Assembly (NCBI GenBank): GCA_945877365.1
Contig: CAMCRV010000002.1
Location: 52,192 to 116,191, forward strand
Length of the DNA stretch: 64,000 bases
Direction of reading: 5' to 3'
Origin: an uncultured Clostridia bacterium
Lineage (GTDB): Bacteria > Bacillota > Clostridia > Oscillospirales > Oscillospiraceae
The notes under the pieces are model-generated. The model had not been told where the DNA came from. It worked only from the letters and a program-made list of their open reading frames with translations, and made no database searches. The position numbers were made by a program, and so were the translations under genes. Positions 34,691-43,402 of the stretch are shown piece after piece (position 1 is the first letter of the stretch; each line of letters begins with the position of its first letter).

Positions 34691-34706
34691 GTTAGCATAT
34701 GCTAAC
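34691..34706. promoter_or_regulatory. Palindromic operator before feoA
   Basis: GTTAGCATATGCTAAC is a perfect 16-bp palindrome 7 bp downstream of the feoA -10, where a bound repressor would block transcription start. Confidence 0.8.
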
Positions 34707-34712
34707 AACCAG

Positions 34713-34740
34713 ATAATATCACAATTTTCCAATTTGTCAA
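34713..34740 (-). promoter_or_regulatory. Promoter of feoA
   Basis: TTGACA, 16 nt, TATTAT on the - strand. Confidence 0.8.
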
Positions 34741-34815
34741 GGGCTGTTTTTCACTGCCATGCCGGTTATGCACTACATTCTATGCAAATCGGGACGGAGG
34801 ATTTCCCATCCACCG

Positions 34816-34851
34816 CAAAAAAGAGCTCCGATCCCATACGGATCGAAGCTC
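34816..34851 (-). terminator. Terminator after the DMT transporter
   Basis: GAGCTTCGATCC pairs with GGATCGGAGCTC (one mismatch) and is followed by TTTTTTG on the - strand. Confidence 0.88.
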
Positions 34852-34868
34852 CTGTGTTGATGAAACAA

Positions 34869-35777
34869 TCACATATCGTAAACGCCCATGATGACAATAC
34901 CGGCAAAGGTAATTGCGATGCAGGCGTAGTGCTTCCAGCTCAGCTTCTCCTTCAGGAACAGGCGGCTCCACAGGACGGAAACCATGCAGTAGGAGGCGAT
35001 GATGGGAGCGGCCAGAGCGGACTCGCCGCTGGCCAGTGCGTAGATGTAGGCCAGCTGACCGGCAGTTTCAAAGCAGGCGCCGATGTACTTGGGAACCTCC
35101 AGCTTTGCCACCAGCTTCTGCTTCTTGTAGACGCAGGTGTACAGGAAGCAGGCGATACCTGCCACCAGGAAGGTCAGCTCGTAGGCCACATTGGCAGAGT
35201 CCTCATTCAGGGTTTCCAGCACCAGATCATCGGCAAAGGTGCCGGCGGCGTCCAGCATACAGTAGGCGATGGGCAGAGCCAGTGCCAGCCAGCTCTTGGC
35301 GTACTTGTAGTTGGACTCCTCCTGACGGGCAGCCCGGAGAGCTTCATCCTCATTTGCCTCTACAAAGCCCAGCCCGATGACACCGGCACAGGCCAGTACA
35401 ATGGCCAGATACTGGGGAGCGGCCATGACATCTGCGGTGCCGCTGATGATGGCGATGATGGCAACCAGCGCACCGGAGGCGTTGCAGATAGGGGAGGAGA
35501 TGCTCAGCTCGATGTAGCGCAGACCCACATAGCCCAGAGTCATGGAGCCGATGTACAGCAGGGAAACCGGCAGGTAGGTCCAGATGACGCTCCAGGAGAT
35601 TTCTACGCCGCCGATGAAGACCTCGTAGGCAGCGTGCAGACCCATGACCACGCCCACAGCCATGACCATTTTAAACTGGCTGTATTTGTCGAAGGAATCC
35701 CGGCAGCCGATCTTGGAGAAGAAATCGGAACCCGACCAGCACAGCAGGGCAATGATGGAAAACCAGAACCAACTCAT
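34869..35777 (-). CDS. DMT-superfamily (EamA-like) transporter
   Basis: 302 aa, ten predicted helices in two five-helix halves, each with the EamA pattern (first half ALLCWSGSDFFSKIG ... ELSISSPICNASGALVAI; second half ending ESALAAPIIASYCMVSVLWSRLFLKEKLSWKHY). A long acidic/basic loop (residues ~140-165) separates the halves. Substrate unknown; it could export an amino acid or metabolite. It lies 24 bp after the PLP enzyme and may be in the same operon. Confidence 0.85.
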   Translation of the reverse strand: MSWFWFSIIALLCWSGSDFFSKIGCRDSFDKYSQFKMVMAVGVVMGLHAAYEVFIGGVEISWSVIWTYLPVSLLYIGSMTLGYVGLRYIELSISSPICNASGALVAIIAIISGTADVMAAPQYLAIVLACAGVIGLGFVEANEDEALRAARQEESNYKYAKSWLALALPIAYCMLDAAGTFADDLVLETLNEDSANVAYELTFLVAGIACFLYTCVYKKQKLVAKLEVPKYIGACFETAGQLAYIYALASGESALAAPIIASYCMVSVLWSRLFLKEKLSWKHYACIAITFAGIVIMGVYDM

Positions 35778-35801
35778 AAAAAATACCTCTCTCTTTAAAA
35801 A

Positions 35802-37085
35802 TTACAGATTGACCAGACCGGCATCCACCATTTTTTGCAGGCTCATAAGGATGCCCAGCTTGGCGTGATACCAGGTCAGGCCGCCCTGAAAATAGACGGC
35901 GTAGGGGGGACGGATGGGGCCGTCGGCAGACAGCTCAATGGAGCTTCCCTGCACGAAGGCGCCTGCGGCCATGATGACCCGATCCAGATAGCCGGGCATC
36001 TCGGAAGGCCAGGGGGTTGCGAAGCTGTCCACGGGAGCGGCGGCCTGAATGCCCTTGCAGAAGGCGATCATGCCCTCCTCGCTGCCCAGCTCCACAGCCT
36101 GGATGATGTCGTGGCGGCTCTCCTGAGCGTCGGGAACACAGCGGAAGCCCAGAGGCTGATACAGGTTTGCGGCGAAAATGGCACCCTTTTCCGCACCGGC
36201 AACCACTGTGGGAGCCAGGAAGAAGCCCTGATACAGGCTGGTCATCAGACCCAGATTGGCGCCCACCTCCCGGCCAAGGCCGGGGGCGGAGAGCCGGTAG
36301 GCGCAGCGATCCACACATTCCTGGGTGCCTGCAATATAGCCGCCGATGGGGGCAAGACCGCCGCCGGGGTTCTTGATGAGGGAGCCCACGGTCATATCAG
36401 CCCCCACATCGGAAGGCTCCATGGTTTCCACAAATTCACCGTAGCAGTTATCTACCATGACGATCAGATCCGGCTTGAGGTTTTTGCAGAAGGAAATCAG
36501 CTCCCCGATCTGCTTCACGGAGAAGGTGGGGCGGGTAGCGTAGCCCTTGGAGCGCTGAATGGTGACCATTTTGGTTTTGGAGCCAATGGCCTTTGCGATA
36601 TTTTCATAGTCGAAGGTGCCGTCCGGCAGCAGATCCACCTGCCTGTAGGATACGCCGTACTCAGCCAGAGAACAGGGGCTGGGGCGGATGCCGATGACCT
36701 CCTGCAAGGTATCGTAGGGCAGCCCGACCGGGGAGAGCAGCTCATCTCCCGGCAGCAGATTTGCGCTGAGGGCAATGGTCAGGGCATGGGTGCCGCAGGT
36801 GATCTGGGGACGAACCAGAGCGGCCTCCGTATGAAACACATCGGCGTAGACCCGTTCCAGATTGTCCCGACCGAAGTCATCATAGCCGTAGCCGGTGCTG
36901 GCGGCGAAGCAGGCAGCGCTGACCCGGTTCTTCTGCATGGCGCGAATGACCTTGGCCTGATTGTATTCCGCAACCTGATCAATGGCAGCAAAGCGCTCTT
37001 TCAGACCGGCAAGAGCCTTTTCTCCATAGGCATAGACCGCAGGGGAAATGCCCATGGTTTGATACAGTTCCAGTAATTCTTCCAT
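35802..37085 (-). CDS. Methionine gamma-lyase family protein (aluminium-resistance type PLP enzyme)
   Basis: 427 aa. Fold type I PLP enzyme of the family annotated as aluminium resistance protein / Cys-Met metabolism-like. CGTHALTIALSANLLPGDELLSPVG is the cofactor phosphate region; VMVDNCYGEFVE holds the Asp that contacts the pyridine nitrogen; SLIKNPGGG contains the likely Schiff-base lysine. Reaction unproven; C-S lyase activity is expected from homology. It directly follows an AbrB-type regulator gene (2-nt gap). Confidence 0.88.
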   Translation of the reverse strand: MEELLELYQTMGISPAVYAYGEKALAGLKERFAAIDQVAEYNQAKVIRAMQKNRVSAACFAASTGYGYDDFGRDNLERVYADVFHTEAALVRPQITCGTHALTIALSANLLPGDELLSPVGLPYDTLQEVIGIRPSPCSLAEYGVSYRQVDLLPDGTFDYENIAKAIGSKTKMVTIQRSKGYATRPTFSVKQIGELISFCKNLKPDLIVMVDNCYGEFVETMEPSDVGADMTVGSLIKNPGGGLAPIGGYIAGTQECVDRCAYRLSAPGLGREVGANLGLMTSLYQGFFLAPTVVAGAEKGAIFAANLYQPLGFRCVPDAQESRHDIIQAVELGSEEGMIAFCKGIQAAAPVDSFATPWPSEMPGYLDRVIMAAGAFVQGSSIELSADGPIRPPYAVYFQGGLTWYHAKLGILMSLQKMVDAGLVNL

Positions 37086-37087
37086 CT

Positions 37088-37324
37088 TTAATCTTCCTTC
37101 ACCTTATTCAGAATTTCATTGGCAAGATTGTTCAGCACCTCGGGACGGGACACAACCAGCCCCGTATCGGGTTCCCCCAGAATCAGCAGGGTATCTCCGG
37201 GACGGATGTTAAACAGCTCCCGAGCCTCCTTGGGGATGACAATCTGGCCCCGGTCGCCCACTCTTGCGGTTCCAAAGACCCTTTTGGAATTCTGTTTTCC
37301 GAGAATGTGTTTGCCTCCGGGCAT
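37088..37324 (-). CDS. AbrB/MazE/SpoVT-type DNA-binding protein
   Basis: 78 aa. The swapped-hairpin AbrB fold is seen in GTARVGDRGQIVIPKEARELFNIRPGDTLLILGEPDTGL. A short basic N-terminus precedes it and a helical tail follows. Start at 37324 behind AAAGGCG. Heads an operon with the PLP enzyme (and perhaps the DMT transporter) that it may regulate; an inverted repeat around its own -35 is a candidate binding site. Confidence 0.88.
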   Translation of the reverse strand: MPGGKHILGKQNSKRVFGTARVGDRGQIVIPKEARELFNIRPGDTLLILGEPDTGLVVSRPEVLNNLANEILNKVKED

Positions 37325-37367
37325 CGGATCACGCCTTTCACATTTTTCATACTTTTCACACCGGCGT

Positions 37368-37396
37368 ATTATAGTAAATTCCCCTCCGGTTGTCAA
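37368..37396 (-). promoter_or_regulatory. Promoter of the abrB-like operon
   Basis: TTGACA, 17 nt, TATAAT (full consensus) on the - strand. Confidence 0.88.
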
Positions 37397-37410
37397 GGCC
37401 GAAGGGGAAT
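37378..37410. promoter_or_regulatory. Inverted repeat enclosing the -35 of the abrB-like promoter
   Basis: ATTCCCCTCCGG (37378-37389) and CCGAAGGGGAAT (37399-37410) form 12-bp arms with one mismatch; the -35 lies in the 9-nt loop. No T tract follows, so an operator is more likely than a terminator. Confidence 0.55.
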
Positions 37411-37433
37411 ATTTCTATTCTGGTCAGAGTAAA

Positions 37434-38150
37434 TCAATCATCCCTGCGGCGTCCGAACAGCAGAATCAGCCGCAAAAGCTGAGCAAAGGCCACGGCGGTG
37501 GCTGCCACATAGGTCAGGGCAGCAGCCCGCAGGGTTTTCCGTGCGCCTGCCTGCTCATCTTCCGTCAGCAGATTGCTGTCGGCAATGGCTCGCAGAGCCC
37601 GGTTGCTGGCGTTGAACTCCACAGGCAGGGTTACCAGCTGGAATACAAGGCTCAGACCGAAGCAGGCGATTCCCAGATCGATGAAGAGGACGGACAGATT
37701 CCCAAAGGCTGCCAGCAGCAGACCGATGAGAATCAGGGGCATGGCCAGACGGCTGCCGAAGTTGGTAACCGGGATGATGGCGGCACGGAGCTTGATGGGG
37801 GCGTAGCCCTGGGCGTACTGGACGGCGTGACCGGCCTCATGGCAGGCAACCCCAATGGCGGCGGTGGAGGTATTACAGAAAACATTGTCGGAAAGCCGAA
37901 TCACATTGGTTCTGGGGTCAAAATGGTCTGTCAGGTTGCCGCTGACCCGTTCAATGCGGACATTTCCCACGCCATGGGCGGACAGAACCCGACGGGCGGC
38001 TTCCGCGCCGGTGAGCCCCCGGGAGGAAAACTGGCGGGAATACTTCTTAAAGGTGGAATTGACATTGCTGCTGGCCCAGAGGGAGAGCAGAATGCAGGGA
38101 AGAACCAGAATCACATAACTCATGTCGATTCCGAAACCGTAGTAGGGCAT
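37434..38150 (-). CDS. Zinc metallopeptidase, YugP-type membrane protein
   Basis: 238 aa. N-terminal helix (MSYVILVLPCILLSLWAS), then the zinc site CHEAGHAVQYAQGY (HExxH-like) and three to four further helices. The preceding TNVIRLSDNVFCNTSTAAIGVA is family-specific. Membrane-bound neutral zinc metallopeptidase of unknown substrate. Start at 38150; the ATG six bases upstream is too close to AAAGGAG. It lies 17 bp past the TIGR04255 gene and is probably in its transcript. Confidence 0.9.
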   Translation of the reverse strand: MPYYGFGIDMSYVILVLPCILLSLWASSNVNSTFKKYSRQFSSRGLTGAEAARRVLSAHGVGNVRIERVSGNLTDHFDPRTNVIRLSDNVFCNTSTAAIGVACHEAGHAVQYAQGYAPIKLRAAIIPVTNFGSRLAMPLILIGLLLAAFGNLSVLFIDLGIACFGLSLVFQLVTLPVEFNASNRALRAIADSNLLTEDEQAGARKTLRAAALTYVAATAVAFAQLLRLILLFGRRRDD

Positions 38151-38167
38151 AGACATATCTCCTTTTT

Positions 38168-38950
38168 TCAGCAATCCGGCTCCATGGCCTCGTGGAGGGT
38201 ATCCGTTACCGCTCCCCGGAAGATGGAGAAGGCTTGCGCGTGGAGGGTCTGCAGGGCACCGGCGGAGAGATTGACATTCACCTGACCGGGCATATACAGA
38301 TCCTGATCGAATACAAATTTGACTTCCGGATCGGAAATGCCGTTGCGCTTCAGCAGGCCGGGGCCGGCATGGAGCTTCAGACGGCAGCCGCCACGAATGG
38401 CAGTTTCCACATCCACGGTGCACCGGTTGGAGGCAGCCTCGGGGATTTCCGGGTCCGAGAGAATTCCCAGATACCGGGGGTGGATCAGCTGGGCGAAGGG
38501 CACCCCCTCCAGCTCCAGAGCCTTCCGGGAAACCATGTTGAGATAGCGCAGGCCGATCCGTTCAAAATAGGCCGGCTGGTAAATCCGGATAAAGGCTGCC
38601 AGAGGCGTATCCAGCTTCCGGGCAAATTCCTCCCAGCCGGAATAGTTTGTGCAGGTCAGAGAGATAAATTTGCTGGTGAGGTTGATTTTCCACTGACCGT
38701 CGGCGCTGGTGAACTGGTAGTTGATGACCGGGGGCGGATTCTCCAGAGAGAAGCTGCCGGGAGCTCCCACAATTTTTGGCGGCGCAATCTCCTGACGGCG
38801 CTGGTACTGGGGGAACATCTGCCGGACAGCCTCCTGAAAATCCACCGGAAGCTTTTCCGAAACCGCGAGAATCTCCGGGAAACGAAGCTGGCAGATGACC
38901 TCCACCACCGGGGGTTTTCCATACCGGCAATGGGGCTGGGTTGCATACAT
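38168..38950 (-). CDS. TIGR04255 family protein
   Basis: 260 aa, typical length. The N-terminal YGKPPVVEVICQLRFPEI motif and the later YQFTSADGQWKINLTSKFISLTCTNYSGWEEFARKL identify the family, which occurs sporadically across bacteria and has no established function; many members are encoded beside toxin-like or metabolic genes. Here it precedes a membrane metallopeptidase. Start at 38950; an ATG six bases upstream is too close to GAGGG. Confidence 0.88.
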   Translation of the reverse strand: MYATQPHCRYGKPPVVEVICQLRFPEILAVSEKLPVDFQEAVRQMFPQYQRRQEIAPPKIVGAPGSFSLENPPPVINYQFTSADGQWKINLTSKFISLTCTNYSGWEEFARKLDTPLAAFIRIYQPAYFERIGLRYLNMVSRKALELEGVPFAQLIHPRYLGILSDPEIPEAASNRCTVDVETAIRGGCRLKLHAGPGLLKRNGISDPEVKFVFDQDLYMPGQVNVNLSAGALQTLHAQAFSIFRGAVTDTLHEAMEPDC

Positions 38951-38979
38951 AGTCATCCCTCATTTTTTCCTTTTTTCTT

Positions 38980-39007
38980 ATTATAGCGGGGTTAAAAGAA
39001 AAAGGCA
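38980..39007 (-). promoter_or_regulatory. Promoter of the TIGR04255/metallopeptidase operon
   Basis: TTGCCT, 16 nt, TATAAT on the - strand. Confidence 0.7.
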
Positions 39008-39115
39008 AGGGCAGCAAATCACTTTCCCCATGAGATAATGGTATTTTTTCTTCCGTCCAGGAAAAAGAATCTTTCCAAATATTCACAATTTATTCAAAAA
39101 GTGTGACACGGTTAT

Positions 39116-39124
39116 TGGTATACT
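39116..39124 (+). promoter_or_regulatory. Extended -10 of the AI-2E family gene
   Basis: TGGTATACT, 31 nt before the start, with no clear -35. Confidence 0.55.
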
Positions 39125-39155
39125 CGTATAAAAAGAAAGCGAAGGAGGGGATGCT

Positions 39156-40349
39156 ATGCTGGATCCGAAAAAGAGCCGCTATCTGTACCTGATGCTGGCG
39201 GGCTTTGGCGCCATTGCCATGAGCCTGATCCTGTTCTTTTTTCTGTTTCGGCTCCGGGGAATCGGAGATGCCATCCGCACACTGGGAGATATTATGGCGC
39301 CGTTTATCTACGGCGGCGTGATGGCGTATCTCCTGTGCCCGCTGTGCAACTGCTACGAGAGCTTCTTCCGGGATCTCATTCCCCGTCGGTACCACAATGC
39401 CGTCGGTCCCATCGCCGTGGCGCTGAGCCTGATCACCGGCTTGCTGCTGGTGTATGCCCTGATTATTATGATAGCCCCCCAGCTGTATCACAGTGTTCTG
39501 TCTCTGTGGAATTCTCTGCCGGATAAGGTCAACCAGTTTACCCAGTGGGCTACAGCCACCTTCGGTGAGGATGAAGCGCTGCTGCAGTATTTCGATACCA
39601 GCTATAATGCCATCTATTCTGAGCTGTCAGACTGGGTCAAAAATACTCTGGTTCCCGGCGTCAGCAGCATCGTCAGCGGTGTGGGCAGCAGTGTGATCAA
39701 AATCATGATCTTCCTGTACAATCTGCTGATTGGCCTGATCGTGGCGGTGTACCTGCTTTCCAGCCGGAAGAAATTTGCCCGGCAGGGTGTGCTGATTATC
39801 CGCAGCGTATTCCCCCGGGACTGGGCGGACAGGATTCTGGAGGAGATCGGGTTCATTGACCAGATGTTCGGCGGCTTCATTGACGGCAAGATTCTGGACT
39901 CCGCTATCATCGGTGTGCTGTGCTACATCGGCTGCCTGATCTTCAAGTTCCCCAATCCGCTGCTGATTTCCGCCATCGTGGGAATCACCAATATCATTCC
40001 CTTCTTTGGACCGTTCATCGGAGCGATTCCCTCTGCGTTCCTGATTCTGATTGAAAGCCCCATAAAGGCTGTTTGGTTTGGCTTGTTCATTCTGGCTCTG
40101 CAGCAGCTGGACGGCAATGTCATCGGTCCCAAAATTCTGGGCGACCGTACCGGCCTTTCCAGCTTCTGGGTGCTGTTCACCATTATCCTCTGCAGCGGCC
40201 TGTGGGGCGTTGCCGGAATGGTGATTGCGGTGCCGCTGTTCGCGGTGATATATGATACCGTCAAACGGCTGGTGCGTCGGGGTCTGATTCAGAAGGATCA
40301 GGTGGAGCTCTGGGAAAACTACAAGGCAGACTACCCCGATGAAGAATAG
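39156..40349 (+). CDS. AI-2E family transporter
   Basis: 397 aa with eight predicted helices. Two N-terminal helices, a long extracytoplasmic segment (QFTQWATATFGEDEALLQYFDTS...), then the conserved DGKILDSAIIGVLCYIGCLIF, ISAIVGITNIIPFFGPFIGAIPSAFL and QQLDGNVIGPKILGDRTGLSSFWVL. The family includes autoinducer-2 exporters and Na+/H+ antiporters; substrate here is undetermined. GAAGGAGGGG precedes the ATG. Own terminator. Confidence 0.92.
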   Translation: MLDPKKSRYLYLMLAGFGAIAMSLILFFFLFRLRGIGDAIRTLGDIMAPFIYGGVMAYLLCPLCNCYESFFRDLIPRRYHNAVGPIAVALSLITGLLLVYALIIMIAPQLYHSVLSLWNSLPDKVNQFTQWATATFGEDEALLQYFDTSYNAIYSELSDWVKNTLVPGVSSIVSGVGSSVIKIMIFLYNLLIGLIVAVYLLSSRKKFARQGVLIIRSVFPRDWADRILEEIGFIDQMFGGFIDGKILDSAIIGVLCYIGCLIFKFPNPLLISAIVGITNIIPFFGPFIGAIPSAFLILIESPIKAVWFGLFILALQQLDGNVIGPKILGDRTGLSSFWVLFTIILCSGLWGVAGMVIAVPLFAVIYDTVKRLVRRGLIQKDQVELWENYKADYPDEE

Positions 40350-40354
40350 AATCT

Positions 40355-40384
40355 CAGGGCGCGACATACGCGCCCTGTTTTTTC
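40355..40384 (+). terminator. Terminator after the AI-2E family gene
   Basis: CAGGGCGCG pairs with CGCGCCCTG (5-nt loop) followed by TTTTTT. Confidence 0.92.
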
Positions 40385-40442
40385 TGTGGCAAAAACAGAA
40401 GATCTGTGTTATACTGTTGAAAAAGAGAACAGGAGGACGCTT

Positions 40443-40988
40443 ATGTACTACGCAACCATTAAAAACTGTGACATTGCCAATGGCCCGGGGGTTCGGGTGA
40501 GCCTGTTTGTCTCCGGCTGCACCCACCATTGCCCCGGCTGCTTTAATCAGGAGGCCTGGGACTTTCACTATGGTCAGCCCTTTACGGAGGAAACCCAAAA
40601 GACCATTTTGGATATGCTGCGCCCGGATTATATCCGCGGACTGACCCTTCTCGGGGGCGAGCCCTTTGACCCCCGAAATCAGGAGGCGGTGGTGCAGCTT
40701 CTGCGCCGGATCAAGCAGGAGCTGCCGGAAAAATCCATCTGGGCTTTCAGCGGCTATCTTTTTGACCGGGATATCCTGTCCGGGAAGCTGGGGGACTGGG
40801 AGATCACGAAGGAGTACCTCAGCTATCTGGATGTGCTGGTGGACGGCCCCTTTGTGGAAGCAAAGAAGAATCTGTCTCTGCGGTTCCGGGGCTCGGAAAA
40901 TCAGCGGATCATCGATGTACCTGCCTCTCTGGCCTCCGGCACTGTGGTGCTCTGGCAGGATTGGCAGTCGCAGGGAAAGGGAATTTGA
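40443..40988 (+). CDS. nrdG: Anaerobic ribonucleoside-triphosphate reductase activating protein
   Basis: 181 aa radical SAM enzyme. The cluster motif CTHHCPGC (CxxxCxxC) is at ~27-34, preceded by NCDIANGPGVRVSLFVSGC and followed by LTLLGGEPF. It installs the glycyl radical in NrdD so that dNTPs can be made without oxygen. The partner nrdD is not in this window. Start at 40443 behind AGGAGGACGC. dut follows after 3 nt, a nucleotide-metabolism pair. Confidence 0.93.
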   Translation: MYYATIKNCDIANGPGVRVSLFVSGCTHHCPGCFNQEAWDFHYGQPFTEETQKTILDMLRPDYIRGLTLLGGEPFDPRNQEAVVQLLRRIKQELPEKSIWAFSGYLFDRDILSGKLGDWEITKEYLSYLDVLVDGPFVEAKKNLSLRFRGSENQRIIDVPASLASGTVVLWQDWQSQGKGI

Positions 40989-40991
40989 TTT

Positions 40992-41429
40992 ATGGATGCA
41001 ATTCGTGTAAAATTTTTGCGCCCGGGGGCAAGCCTTCCTGCCTATGGAACTGCCCAGGCCGCCGGAGCGGATCTGTATGCCTGCCTTTTGGAGCCTGTTT
41101 CCATTGCCCCGGGAGAGACGGCCTTTATTCCCACAGGCATTGCACTGGAAGTGCCCAAGGGCTGCGCGGGACTGATTTATGCCCGCAGCGGCATGGCCTG
41201 TAAGCGCGGGCTGGCTCCGGCCAACAAGGTTGGCGTGGTGGACAGCGACTACCGGGGGGAAATTGTAGTGGCGCTTCACAATCATGGGGCGCAGGCTCAG
41301 ACGGTTTCCCATGGGGATCGCATCGCTCAGTTTCTCATCACGCCGGTGGTAACTGCCGCTTATGAAATGGCACAGGAGCTGTCGGACACGGCCAGAAACG
41401 CCGGCGGCTTTGGGTCTACAGGAAGATAA
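40992..41429 (+). CDS. dut: dUTP diphosphatase
   Basis: 145 aa trimeric dUTPase. All five motifs can be read: AAGADLYAC, LIYARSGMACKRGL, NKVGVVDSDYRGEI (catalytic Asp), GDRIAQFLI and the C-terminal RNAGGFGSTGR that closes over the substrate. Hydrolyses dUTP to dUMP, preventing uracil in DNA and feeding dTMP synthesis. Cotranscribed with nrdG. Confidence 0.95.
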   Translation: MDAIRVKFLRPGASLPAYGTAQAAGADLYACLLEPVSIAPGETAFIPTGIALEVPKGCAGLIYARSGMACKRGLAPANKVGVVDSDYRGEIVVALHNHGAQAQTVSHGDRIAQFLITPVVTAAYEMAQELSDTARNAGGFGSTGR

Positions 41430-41486
41430 ACGGCGAAACAGGGAAAAATGCGGTAAAAATCTCCTGAAATTTGGAGAAAAAAGCAC

Positions 41487-41515
41487 TGTACATCTTCCCC
41501 GGAAGACCTTATAAT
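41487..41515 (+). promoter_or_regulatory. Promoter of the Na/Pi cotransporter gene
   Basis: TGTACA, 17 nt, TATAAT. Confidence 0.7.
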
Positions 41516-41563
41516 GATATCATGCCAAGTATGGCAAGTTTGAGAAATGGAAGGTAATCCCCT

Positions 41564-43366
41564 ATGGAGATATTTCGCGCCATTATCCAGCTGCTGGGCG
41601 GTCTGGCTATGTTCCTTTACGGCATTGAGGTCATGGGCGACGGTCTGAAAAACAGTTCCGGCGATGCTTTGAAGCGTGTACTGGAAAAGGTGACCGGCAA
41701 TGTGGTCATCGGCGTTCTCACCGGCGCACTGGTCACGGCTGTGATCCAGAGCTCCACGGCAACCATCGTCCTGACAGTTGCTCTGATTGGTGCAGGTGTT
41801 CTGAATCTGAAGCAGGCGGTTTCCATCGTTATGGGTGCCAATATCGGCACGACTGTCACGGCTCAGATCATCCGTCTTTCTTCCATCGATGCAGGCGATA
41901 ACCTGTTTCTCATGATGTTTGATACGGATACGCTGGCGCCTCTGGCGCTGATTGCCGGCATCATTCTTCTGATGTTCATCAAGAAGAAATCCGCCAAGCC
42001 CGTGGGAGATATCTGCATCGGCTTCGGCGTTCTGTTTGTGGGTTTGAATCTGATGAATGACGGCGTGGCTCCTCTGGTGGGGACAGATGCGTTTGTGGCA
42101 TTCGTAGATTTTCTCAGCAATCCCTTGTTCGGCATTCTCTTTGGCCTGATTCTGACGGTAATTATCCAGAGCTCCTCCGCTACGGTGGGTATGCTTCAGA
42201 CGGTGGCCTCCGTTCCCGGCTCCGGCATCACCTTTGCCATGGCCTATCCCATTATTATGGGTATTAACCTTGGTACCTGCGTTACCACGGCGCTGGTCTG
42301 CTCCATCGGATCTTCCAAGGATGCCAAGCGTACCGGCGTGGTGCACATTGTGTTCAACACTCTGGGAACCGTGATGTTTCTCATCGCCATGACCCTGATG
42401 CAGCGCTTTGCTGTGTTTGGACAGGCTTTCTGGTCCCGGGCGGTGGACAGCGGCAATATTGCCAACTTCCAGACGATTTTCAATCTGGTCACTGCCGTGG
42501 CGCTGATTCCCTTCACCAGCCAGTTGGTGAAGATCTCCATGCTGGTTGTGAAGGACGAGCCGGAGAAGAGTCACCGCCACCCCGAGCTCCACGCACTGGA
42601 TGCCAAGCTCTATATCTCTCCCGCCGTGGCGGTTGCGGAGGGAACCAAGGCCATTGCCTTCATGGGCTCCATTGCCAGAGATAACTTCCGCCGCTGCTGC
42701 GATGTTCTGCTGAAAAACGATGAATCCCAGTTCGCGCTCATCAATTCCGAGGAGGAGTGCCTGGATCAGTTTGCCGACCGGGCTGATCACTTCCTGGTGG
42801 GTTTGAGTAAGGTGGTGGAAACCCAGCAGGATGACCGTCAGGTGGATATGCTGATGCAGACGGTGCCCAGCTTTGAGCGTATCGGAGATTACGGCACCAA
42901 TCTGATGGAGCTTCAGCAGCGTCTTGCCGTGGAGGGTGTGCACTTCTCTGACATGGCCAGAAAGGAACTTGGCTTGATCTGTCAGGCGGTTAACGAGATT
43001 TTGAGCATTACCGTGGATGCCTTTTCTACCGATAACAATGAAGCTGCCAAGGCTATTGAGCCGTTGGAGGAGACCATCGACGATATGGTTATGGTTCTCC
43101 GGGATCGCCATACCAAGCGCCTGAAGAACGGAACCTGCACCATCCCCAGCGGTCTGGTGTTTATGGAGGCTCTGACCCATCTGGAGCGTGCCGCGGATCA
43201 CTGTTCCAATGTGGCGGTTATGATGCTGGCCAGAAACAATGAGGAGATTCTCAATAACCACTATGATTATCTCCGGGAGGTTCACTCCGGCAATGATGAG
43301 GCCTACCGCGCCGAGCGTAACCGCCGCCGGGAGCAGTATATCAAGCCCCTGAAGGATGCACAATGA
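41564..43366 (+). CDS. Na+/phosphate cotransporter family protein with PhoU-like domain
   Basis: 600 aa. Two inverted Na/Pi repeats carry the QSS signature: TAVIQSSTATIVLTVAL (~60) and LTVIIQSSSATVGMLQTVA (~200). About eight helices end near residue 330. The cytosolic C-terminus (~350-560) is a PhoU-like helical bundle with repeated ERxxD/ADHC patterns (FERIGDYGTNLMEL; LERAADHCSNVAVM). Likely imports phosphate with Na+. Monocistronic, with its own promoter and terminator. Confidence 0.93.
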   Translation: MEIFRAIIQLLGGLAMFLYGIEVMGDGLKNSSGDALKRVLEKVTGNVVIGVLTGALVTAVIQSSTATIVLTVALIGAGVLNLKQAVSIVMGANIGTTVTAQIIRLSSIDAGDNLFLMMFDTDTLAPLALIAGIILLMFIKKKSAKPVGDICIGFGVLFVGLNLMNDGVAPLVGTDAFVAFVDFLSNPLFGILFGLILTVIIQSSSATVGMLQTVASVPGSGITFAMAYPIIMGINLGTCVTTALVCSIGSSKDAKRTGVVHIVFNTLGTVMFLIAMTLMQRFAVFGQAFWSRAVDSGNIANFQTIFNLVTAVALIPFTSQLVKISMLVVKDEPEKSHRHPELHALDAKLYISPAVAVAEGTKAIAFMGSIARDNFRRCCDVLLKNDESQFALINSEEECLDQFADRADHFLVGLSKVVETQQDDRQVDMLMQTVPSFERIGDYGTNLMELQQRLAVEGVHFSDMARKELGLICQAVNEILSITVDAFSTDNNEAAKAIEPLEETIDDMVMVLRDRHTKRLKNGTCTIPSGLVFMEALTHLERAADHCSNVAVMMLARNNEEILNNHYDYLREVHSGNDEAYRAERNRRREQYIKPLKDAQ

Positions 43367-43373
43367 AAAATTT

Positions 43374-43400
43374 ACCCCACCGGTTACCCGGTGGGGTTTG
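43374..43400. terminator. Bidirectional hairpin terminator
   Basis: ACCCCACCGG pairs with CCGGTGGGGT, between the convergent Na/Pi gene and the HD-domain gene. Confidence 0.8.
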
Positions 43401-43402
43401 CT

